Positions 51,063 to 56,899 of a stretch of 64,000 nt of DNA are shown here, piece after piece. Source of the DNA: Candidatus Didemnitutus sp. Its GTDB lineage: Bacteria > Verrucomicrobiota > Verrucomicrobiia > Opitutales > Opitutaceae. How positions within the stretch are numbered: position 1 is the first letter of the stretch; each line of letters starts with the position of its first letter. The DNA is taken from the NCBI GenBank assembly GCA_019634575.1, contig JAHCAY010000001.1, forward strand, positions 1,736,001-1,800,000, written 5' to 3'. The notes under the pieces are model-generated. The model did no database searches and was not told the DNA's origin. It saw only the letters and a list, made by a program, of their open reading frames with translations. A program made the position numbers and the translations under genes.

Positions 51063-51885
51063 CCCGTCCTTCAGTTACCGCGGCCGCCTCGCGCCCTCGC
51101 CCACGGGCTTCCTCCACCTCGGCCACGCGCGCACCTTCTGGATTGCCCAGCAGCGCGCGCAGGCCCGCGGCGGCGAGTTGCTCCTGCGCAACGACGACCT
51201 CGACACCGCGCGCTGCCGCCCGGAATTCGTCGCCGCGATGCGTGAAGATCTTGCCTGGTTCGGCTTCACTTGGCGCGAACCGATGGTCTCCCAGAGCGCG
51301 CGCCTGCCGCTTTACCGCGCCGCGCTCGCCCGGCTTCATGCCGGCGGCTTCATCTACCCGTGTCACCGCTCGCGCAAGGACGTGCTCGCCGCCGCCACCG
51401 CGCCGCACGACGGCGACGAATCCGACGAGCCGCTCTACCCGCCCGAATTCCGCCCGCCCGCCGACGCCCCGTTGCCACCGCTCACCGACCCCGTGAACGT
51501 GAACTGGCGCTTCCGCGTCCCCGACGGCGAGACGATCGCGTTCGTCGACGGACATTCCGGTCCGCAGCAAGCGATCGCCGGCCGCGACTTCGGCGACTTC
51601 CTCGTCTGGCGCAAAGACGACACGCCGAGCTACCAACTCGCCTGCGTGGTCGACGACGACGACCTCGACATCACGGAAGTCGTGCGCGGTGCCGACCTGA
51701 TCAAATCGACGTTTCGCCAATTCCTGCTCTTCCGCGCGCTCGGCTGCGCGGCACCGGCCTTTTATCACTGTCCTCTCGTCACCGACGACCACGGCGTGCG
51801 CCTCGCCAAACGCCACGACGCCCTCTCGCTCCGCGCCCTCCGCTCCGCCGGCCGCACGCCTGACGAGCTCCGCGCCAGCTGGTAA
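51055..51885 (+). CDS. gluQRS: Glutamyl-Q tRNA(Asp) synthetase
   Basis: Truncated glutamyl-tRNA synthetase paralogue that charges queuosine at position 34 of tRNA-Asp; 276 residues, normal for GluQRS. RLAPSPTGFLHLGHA carries the HIGH-equivalent, NDDLDTAR the specificity motif, and VRLAKRHDA replaces the KMSKS-like loop. The zinc site is reduced: a single Cys in IYPCHRSRKD where zinc-binding members have several. GTG 51055, inside the palindrome's right arm, starts eight residues before the conserved GRLAPSP; no closer start exists. Confidence 0.93.
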   Translation: MVNPSFSYRGRLAPSPTGFLHLGHARTFWIAQQRAQARGGELLLRNDDLDTARCRPEFVAAMREDLAWFGFTWREPMVSQSARLPLYRAALARLHAGGFIYPCHRSRKDVLAAATAPHDGDESDEPLYPPEFRPPADAPLPPLTDPVNVNWRFRVPDGETIAFVDGHSGPQQAIAGRDFGDFLVWRKDDTPSYQLACVVDDDDLDITEVVRGADLIKSTFRQFLLFRALGCAAPAFYHCPLVTDDHGVRLAKRHDALSLRALRSAGRTPDELRASW

Positions 51886-51898
51886 TGGCGCGCCACGT

Positions 51899-52264
51899 TC
51901 AGCGGCCGTGCACGTGATTGTGCCACGCCGCCGGCAGGATCGCCTCCGTGCCGATCAGGTAATTGCGGTAATACAGCCAGAAAATGGCCGCGCCCAACAC
52001 GACCAGGAAAGCCAGCTCACCCACGCCACCGCCCGCCGAGCGGCTGGTGCGCCGTAGCGATTGCACGCACCACACGACCGCCGGCGCCACCGCGAACGCG
52101 ACCACCGACGCCCCGAACAGCACCAGGCCCATGATGAACAGCGTGCGCAGCAGGCCGTCCTCGATGAGCTTCGCCTTGTAGGCGATGATCTCGTTCGCGA
52201 GGTTCAGCAGCAGCAGACAGCACGGCAGCACGTAGTATTTTTCGAGGGCAGCGGAGGCCTTCAT
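51899..52264 (-). CDS. Hypothetical three-TM membrane protein
   Basis: 121 residues from ATG 52264 with three hydrophobic segments (VLPCCLLLLNLANEIIA, LFIMGLVLFGASVVAFAVAPAVVW, AFLVVLGAAIFWLYY) and no recognised family. Charged loops contain YKAKLIEDGL and LRRTSRSAGG. The gene is convergent with gluQRS and divergent from the small FmdB-like gene. Function unknown. Confidence 0.6.
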   Translation of the reverse strand: MKASAALEKYYVLPCCLLLLNLANEIIAYKAKLIEDGLLRTLFIMGLVLFGASVVAFAVAPAVVWCVQSLRRTSRSAGGGVGELAFLVVLGAAIFWLYYRNYLIGTEAILPAAWHNHVHGR

Positions 52265-52357
52265 CGGCAAAACCACTGCCCCGCGCACCCGGCCGCGTCG
52301 AGACCGAAGCCGCACGCTTGCATCGCGGGCGTTTCGGAGTTCAACCAAAGGCATCCC

Positions 52358-52609
52358 ATGGCCACCTACGTCTACGAAACGATTCCCGAGCAGCCCGGCG
52401 AAACGGCGCGGCGTTTCGAAGTCGTCCAGAGCATGAAAGACGCCCCGCTCACGCGCGACCCGGCGTCCGGCCAGCGCGTGCGCCGCGTCATCTCCGGCGG
52501 CTTCGGCCTCATGGCCGTGGGCGAAAAATCTTCCAGCGCTCCCGCCGCCGCGCCCTGCGCGCCCGGCTGCGCCTGTCACGCCGGCCCGCGCATCCCGCCT
52601 GTTTCCTGA
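52358..52609 (+). CDS. FmdB-like small protein lacking the zinc-ribbon cysteines
   Basis: 83 residues. It keeps the FmdB outline (MATYVYET, FEVVQSMKDAPLT, GQRVRRVISGGFG), but the paired CxxC positions of the usual zinc ribbon are replaced (IPEQPGE and DPASGQ). A Cys cluster appears instead at the C-terminus (APCAPGCACH), perhaps a substitute metal site. It ends three bases before the next gene. Confidence 0.7.
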   Translation: MATYVYETIPEQPGETARRFEVVQSMKDAPLTRDPASGQRVRRVISGGFGLMAVGEKSSSAPAAAPCAPGCACHAGPRIPPVS

Positions 52610-52611
52610 TC

Positions 52612-53109
52612 ATGTCGAATATCCAAAACGCCTATACCGCACCCGCCGGCGCCGCCGCTAACGCCATTTCCTTCGCCGCGCCCGATCTCCGGCGGCATCC
52701 GCCGCGCAGCCCGCGCACGCGCCTCGGCGGCTACGTGCACCTGCCGCGCCTGATCGACAAGGCCCGCGCGCAGATCGCCGGCACGAACGGCGACTACCAT
52801 TTCGATTGCCCGATGGACAAACGCTTCTGGGCCTTCACCGGTCTCGCACCCGAGGCGATGTTCGCCGAAATCAAGTCCGGCAAGAGCGACAGCGAACTGC
52901 TCGCCTTCGTGCAAGCCACGGCGAAAAAGCACCCAAGCGAAGTCGCCGAATGGTCGCGCTGGTTCGAGCAACTCACGCCGACGAGCCCCGACGGCCGTGA
53001 ATTCTTCAACGACATCCACCGCAAGAACGCGCCGCAGCGCGAAGACATCGCCACGTGGTTCGACTGGCTCGAACTCGACGACTTCGTGACGTTCGGCGGC
53101 CGGCCGTGA
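52612..53109 (+). CDS. DUF5069 family protein
   Basis: 165 residues, soluble. After a variable N-terminus comes SPRTRLGGYVHLPRLIDKARAQIAG, DYHFDCPMDKRFWAFTGL and WFDWLELDD, the DUF5069 pattern frequent in Verrucomicrobia and Planctomycetes. No activity is known. It starts three bases after the FmdB-like gene, so the two are co-transcribed. Confidence 0.78.
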   Translation: MSNIQNAYTAPAGAAANAISFAAPDLRRHPPRSPRTRLGGYVHLPRLIDKARAQIAGTNGDYHFDCPMDKRFWAFTGLAPEAMFAEIKSGKSDSELLAFVQATAKKHPSEVAEWSRWFEQLTPTSPDGREFFNDIHRKNAPQREDIATWFDWLELDDFVTFGGRP

Positions 53110-53112
53110 CGC

Positions 53113-53254
53113 GATACCGGATCGGGGAATCCGGAGAGCGGAGAGGCACGTCAATCGCAGCTCCAATCAGGCACCGCACATCGCTCACGCCGTAAGGCGC
53201 GCCCCTTGCGCGCAACCCCACCCTTCCGGTCTCCGCTATCCGCGATCCGGTCTC
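53113..53254. repeat. Inverted pair of four-unit heptamer tracts
   Basis: Left tract 53113-53140 (units GATACCG, GATCGGG, GAATCCG, GAGAGCG) and right tract 53227-53254 (units CGGTCTC, CGCTATC, CGCGATC, CGGTCTC) are inverted relatives about 86 bases apart. They fill the gap between convergent genes. Confidence 0.65.
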
Positions 53255-53255
53255 G

Positions 53256-53633
53256 TCACAGCTCAGTGTATTTCTCCGTGCGTCCACGCGCCTTCTCGAC
53301 CGGATACTTCGCCGCATTCTGCGCGAGCTTCGCTTCGATCGCCGCGGCGACGTCGAGCCCGCTGATGTTGGCGAACTCCAGCGCGTAGATCACCACGTCC
53401 GCGACTTCGTCGGCGATTTTCTGGCGCTTTTTCGGATCCTGCACCACGCCTTGCGACGCAGCGGACTCTGCCCAGAGGAAATGCTCCATCAATTCACCCG
53501 CTTCGGCCGCAAGCGCCATGCTCAGGTTCTTCGGCGAGTGGAACTGCACCCAGTCCCGCTCGCGCGCGAACGCCAGCACGCGCTCCCGCAGCTCCGCCAC
53601 CGTGGTTTGGTCGTCGCGCATCGGTTTGCTCAT
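53256..53633 (-). CDS. MazG-like nucleotide pyrophosphohydrolase
   Basis: 125 residues, all-alpha NTP-PPase of the dCTPase/RS21-C6 type. Characteristic segments: HSPKNLSMALAAEAGELMEHFLW with the EAxELxE metal motif, and KIADEVADVVIYALEF with the second ExxD motif. It would hydrolyse non-canonical or surplus nucleoside triphosphates to monophosphates. ATG 53633 is chosen; an ATG four codons later is possible. Its end lies two bases after the heptamer pair. Confidence 0.88.
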   Translation of the reverse strand: MSKPMRDDQTTVAELRERVLAFARERDWVQFHSPKNLSMALAAEAGELMEHFLWAESAASQGVVQDPKKRQKIADEVADVVIYALEFANISGLDVAAAIEAKLAQNAAKYPVEKARGRTEKYTEL

Positions 53634-53965
53634 GCCTGCGACCCTGTCGCGCGCCTTTCGGCAGGGCAAGAGAGCTGTGCCTTTGAGTCATAGGCGCGGC
53701 TGGCACGGTTCCGGCTTAAGAAACCACTTGTTTATCCGATGCGTCTGAGCATCGTCCAAACCACTTACCTAATGGCTCACGCCGCTCCAGTCCATCGTCA
53801 CGTCCGCCGTGCTGCGCTCTCGCAGACGGTCACGTGCCGTGGCATGCAGCAAATGCTGCAGCAGCGCCAATGCGTCGCCATTTGGTCCAAACTTACCGAC
53901 GCGGGCTGCCTGGCCTGACGTAGACCAAGACCAAGGTCATCGTCCTCAACCCAGGAGACCCGCCG
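53634..53965. other. Intergenic region between divergent genes
   Basis: No supported gene in 332 bases. It holds one sigma-54-like site (53701-53717) and a purine-rich AGGAG at 53953-53957 just before the next gene. Short palindromes around GCATGCAGCAAATGCTGC are also present near 53841-53862. It may be a control region for the Hsp20-like gene. Confidence 0.45.
53701..53717 (+). promoter_or_regulatory. Candidate sigma-54 promoter
   Basis: TGGCACGGTTCCGGCTT has GG and GC ten bases apart, as needed for a -24/-12 promoter, with a strong -24 and a weaker -12 half. It lies about 250 bases before the Hsp20-like gene, giving a long leader if real. Confidence 0.3.
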
Positions 53966-54409
53966 GTGAAAACCGACGAGCCCCGCTCTTCATTACCTTT
54001 TTCCAACCTTTTCCAGTCAATGCATACGATCATCCCAGCCCTCAGCCACTCCGAGACCGACAGCAACGTCGCCGTCGCGGAGTTCCGTCAACCTCGCTAC
54101 GAGATCACGGACCTCGCGCAGGCGCTGAAACTCGCCGTGTTCATCCCCGGCGTGGATCCCAGCCACGTGGACATCACCACGCGCGGACCGGACCTCGTGA
54201 TCGTCGCACGCAAGAACCATCCGGTGCGGATCAATTTCTCCGCGCTCCACCTCGAAGCCGCCCAGCGCGACTACGAGCTGAAGCTCCGCCTCGGCCTCGG
54301 TTTCGATTTCGATACGCTCCGTGCCGAGATGCGCGACGGCGTCCTAATGATCGTCGTGCCGAAACGTAATGTTTCTGTGACACGCAGCTTGGCACGCCGC
54401 GTGGCATGA
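53966..54409 (+). CDS. Hsp20/alpha-crystallin-like small heat shock protein
   Basis: 147 residues, a divergent alpha-crystallin domain chaperone. The central strand pattern YEITDLAQALKLAVFIPGVDPSHVDITTRGPDLVI in outline, and AEMRDGVLMIVVPKRN near the end (the A-x-x-x-n-GVL motif of the family), support this. GTG 53966 is chosen over ATG 54020 because AGGAG lies eight bases upstream of it, one of the few good ribosome binding sites in the window. Two strong hairpins follow the gene. Confidence 0.78.
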   Translation: MKTDEPRSSLPFSNLFQSMHTIIPALSHSETDSNVAVAEFRQPRYEITDLAQALKLAVFIPGVDPSHVDITTRGPDLVIVARKNHPVRINFSALHLEAAQRDYELKLRLGLGFDFDTLRAEMRDGVLMIVVPKRNVSVTRSLARRVA

Positions 54410-54438
54410 AACCGGCTATAAGATTTGTCGCATAGCTT

Positions 54439-54460
54439 CCCCCGCCTAGCGGGGGTTTGG
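54439..54460 (+). terminator. Terminator-like hairpin after Hsp20-like gene
   Basis: CCCCCGC, CTA loop, GCGGGGG, followed by TTTGG; 29 bases after the stop. Confidence 0.6.
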
Positions 54461-54477
54461 GGTAGATAACAGCAATG

Positions 54478-54505
54478 GCGGGCCGCCCAGGGGTGGGCGG
54501 CCCGC
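54478..54505. terminator. Second strong hairpin
   Basis: GCGGGCCGCCC, AGGGGT loop, GGGCGGCCCGC: an 11-base perfect stem without a T run. It may reinforce the preceding terminator or protect the RNA end. Confidence 0.45.
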
Positions 54506-54758
54506 TTCCCATTTAGGGGTCCGAGATACGCCCGATCGCGAGTTATTCACAAAACACCCGCGCTCCCTCCACGCTGGCAGCGAAATTCTCCCGCCCGACG
54601 CGCCGCATCACCGAACACCGCATGCGCGCCGCCGCGTCGTCACGCCGCATCGCATGGCCGGCGCAGGCAGCGCTGCGCAAAATTTTTCCCGTTCCGGCAT
54701 TTTCTAAGAAACAAAATGCCGTCCCCGCGTTTCCTAAGAGCAGCAAGCCTCTCCCATC

Positions 54759-54989
54759 ATGACGCACTTCACCCAACGCCTCAGCCGCGCCGCTTCGGCC
54801 GGTTTCGCCCCTCGCTCGGGCGCGATGCGCGATGTGCTGTGGGGGCGTCCGGTTTTCCGTGCACCGCAACTCAACCCGCGCGTGCCCTTCGAGCCGCTGC
54901 CCTTCACGGCCAATCGCATCACCCGCCGTGTCGCTGACGCCGCCGATTCCGCGGCCTCGCTGATCAACGTTCCGGCACCGGCCAACTGA
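54759..54989 (+). CDS. Small hypothetical protein, uncertain
   Basis: Possible 76-residue basic protein starting MTHFTQRLSRAASAG, with no signal peptide or family features. It overlaps the end of the convergent rlmJ gene by 26 bases. Supported only by an ATG start and plausible codon use; may be a chance frame. Confidence 0.35.
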   Translation: MTHFTQRLSRAASAGFAPRSGAMRDVLWGRPVFRAPQLNPRVPFEPLPFTANRITRRVADAADSAASLINVPAPAN

Positions 54990-55845
54990 CGCGCGCCTCG
55001 CCGCCCGCGTCCTGCCGCAACCGTTCCGCCAGCGCCGGCAACACGCGCCGAAACTCGTCGTCGATCTGCCACGGCGGATTCAGCACGAGCAGCCCGCAGC
55101 CTTTCATGCGCACCTGCGCGGAATCCGCCGCGATCTGCAACTCCGCGCACAACGCCGGCGGCGCGAACGGTGACTCCGCCACCTCGCGCAGGAACCGGTC
55201 GCTCTTCGCCCGCTCCGTGATCGGATACCAGATCGCATAGGTCCCGCTCGGAAAACGCGCCAGCGCCTCGCGCAGCGCCAGCCGGATGTCGGCGAACTCG
55301 CTCGCGTTCTCGAACGGCGGATCAATCAGCACCAGCGCGCGCTTCTCCGGCGGCGGCAGCATCGCCTTCAACGCCGTGTAGCCGTCCATGCGCTGCACCG
55401 ACACACGCCGGTGCGCGCGGAAATCCTGCGCCAACGCCTCCGCATCGTCCTCGCGCAACTCGCACAGCACCGCACGATCCTGCGCGCGCAGCTGCGCCGC
55501 CACGATCCACGGCGAACCGGGATAAAGCTGCGGCTCGCCCGCCGCCACGGCGCCACTCGCGCGCGCCTGGAATTCCCGCACCGCCGCCACGTAGCGCGAC
55601 ACTTCCTCCGGCAAACCCGCCGCCCCCCACACGCGCCCGATGCCCGCCGGCCATTCCGGCGCGCGCTCGCGCCCGTCCGGCAACACATTGGTCGTGCTCA
55701 GGTCGTAGCCGCCGCGCCCGGCGTGAGTGTCGAGGTAGAGAAAACCCTTCTCCTTCCGTTGCATCGCGCGCACGAGCTGCTGCAACAGCACATGCTTGAA
55801 CACGTCGGCATAGTTCCCGGCGTGGTAATGATGACGGTAATTCAC
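54964..55845 (-). CDS. rlmJ: 23S rRNA (adenine2030-N6)-methyltransferase RlmJ
   Basis: Methylates A2030 of 23S rRNA; 293 residues. MNYRHHYHAGNYADVFKHVLL at the start is diagnostic, then YLDTHAGRGGYDL (SAM site), LYPGSPWIVA, and the catalytic VLIDPPFE motif. GCGLLVLNPPW near the C-terminus matches the family. Its stop lies inside the small convergent frame at 54759-54989. The YhcH-like gene lies four bases upstream. Confidence 0.95.
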   Translation of the reverse strand: MNYRHHYHAGNYADVFKHVLLQQLVRAMQRKEKGFLYLDTHAGRGGYDLSTTNVLPDGRERAPEWPAGIGRVWGAAGLPEEVSRYVAAVREFQARASGAVAAGEPQLYPGSPWIVAAQLRAQDRAVLCELREDDAEALAQDFRAHRRVSVQRMDGYTALKAMLPPPEKRALVLIDPPFENASEFADIRLALREALARFPSGTYAIWYPITERAKSDRFLREVAESPFAPPALCAELQIAADSAQVRMKGCGLLVLNPPWQIDDEFRRVLPALAERLRQDAGGEARVSWPVPER

Positions 55846-55849
55846 GGGC

Positions 55850-56347
55850 TCAGAACACCGGCACCTTCACCACCGCCTTGTGCACGACCTGCGCGACGCC
55901 GCTCGCCAGTTGCAGCGAAGGCATGTGGCCGTCCGCCGGGAAAAAGAGCGCTGCGTCATCCGCACGCATCACGAGACGCGAAGCGTGCGCCGTGTCGGCG
56001 TATTTGATCAGGTCGCGCTCGGCATTGAATTCCATAGTGGTCGTCAACCGGCTGATATCGTCGACTTCCATCGCCTCCTCGCCCGCGACGATGACCTGCA
56101 CATCGATGTATTTCCGGTGCGACTCGAAAAATCCCTCCGGCCGCGGCTTGGCCTGATAAACCTGCTCGATGACGAACGCTCCGCCGCCGAGATCCAATTT
56201 CTGGCTGGTGCCGACCGCCGTCGCGAGGATGCGACGATTGACTGCCGATCCGGGTCGCAGCGCCTCTTCCACGTAGGCGAATGCCTCCGCGAACTGCGGA
56301 GCCGATTGTTGCGCGCGAACGACGGCGAAAGGTCCGAAAATTGCCAT
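55850..56347 (-). CDS. YhcH/YjgK/YiaL family protein (DUF386)
   Basis: 165-residue cupin-like protein. FFESHRKYIDVQVIVAGEEAMEVD is the family core, with RADDAALFFPADGHMPSL (metal His) and HKAVVKVPVF at the end. Members are linked to sialic acid or other sugar catabolism (anomerase-type roles proposed). ATG 56347 is chosen as the start nearest the conserved region. Followed at four bases by rlmJ, so probably one transcript. Confidence 0.88.
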   Translation of the reverse strand: MAIFGPFAVVRAQQSAPQFAEAFAYVEEALRPGSAVNRRILATAVGTSQKLDLGGGAFVIEQVYQAKPRPEGFFESHRKYIDVQVIVAGEEAMEVDDISRLTTTMEFNAERDLIKYADTAHASRLVMRADDAALFFPADGHMPSLQLASGVAQVVHKAVVKVPVF

Positions 56348-56535
56348 GCCTCGAGGATTTGCCCGCACCACGCGTCCGGCAAGAGCGTTCCACCGCCGCC
56401 ACCCCACCCCGTCGAGCTCGGTCCGCCGCGGCGAAAAAAAGTTCGAGGGGAAAGCGCCGATATGTCGTATTACACCTCCAGCGCCGATTCATTCCGAACG
56501 GCGGCTCTCCCAACCAACCTCCCTCCCCAGACTAC

Positions 56536-56718
56536 ATGAAAAACCTGACTCGCCTCGTCGTCACCCTCTTCGCGCTCACCCTCGGCTCGCTCGCCTTCGC
56601 CGGCGACGACGCCAAGAAGGAAACCTGCAAGGACAAGGACTGCAAGGAGTGCAACTGCTCCAAGGACGGCAAGACCTGCGCCTGCAAGAAGGACGAAAAG
56701 GCGCCCGAGAAGAAATAA
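56536..56718 (+). CDS. Small secreted Cys/Lys-rich peptide, metallothionein-like
   Basis: 60 residues. A clear signal peptide (NLTRLVVTLFALTLGSLAFA) precedes a mature peptide of about 38 residues rich in Lys, Asp and Cys. The six Cys are in the order C-x4-C-x2-C-x-C-x6-C-x-C (CKDKDCKECNCSKDGKTCAC). No aromatic residues follow the signal. This composition resembles metallothioneins but the peptide is exported, so it may bind metal in the periplasm. A terminator follows 30 bases later. Confidence 0.72.
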   Translation: MKNLTRLVVTLFALTLGSLAFAGDDAKKETCKDKDCKECNCSKDGKTCACKKDEKAPEKK

Positions 56719-56748
56719 CCCACCGCGACCACCGTCGCTCCTTTCCCG

Positions 56749-56780
56749 AGCCCGCTCCGACCGAGCGGGCTTTTTGTTTT
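56749..56780 (+). terminator. Rho-independent terminator after the Cys-rich peptide gene
   Basis: AGCCCGCTC, five-base loop, GAGCGGGCT followed by TTTTGTTTT. Perfect stem. Confidence 0.92.
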
Positions 56781-56899
56781 GGCCAGTCGGACGTGACCGC
56801 CCCGAATGTGCTGCCGACGCCTGACGCGCCCAGCGTTCGCGCCCTCTCCCGCGCGAACGAACGACACCAGACGGTCGTTCTTCGCGCGACCTCCGCGGC

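Larger units (their letters stand above)
54410..54758. other. Gene-poor region rich in hairpins
   Basis: 349 bases without a supported gene. It holds two terminator-like hairpins and a third stem (54696-54720, GGCATTTT with AAAATGCC). A minus-strand open frame here has no family features and is not called. Confidence 0.5.

Noticed and set aside
53700..54020. CIRCE (HrcA) operator before the Hsp20-like gene
   Set aside because: No TTAGCACTC/GAGTGCTAA inverted repeat is present.
54543..54869. Minus-strand 108-codon frame in the hairpin-rich gap
   Set aside because: Overlaps hairpins, has no domain or signal features, and its composition looks like chance.
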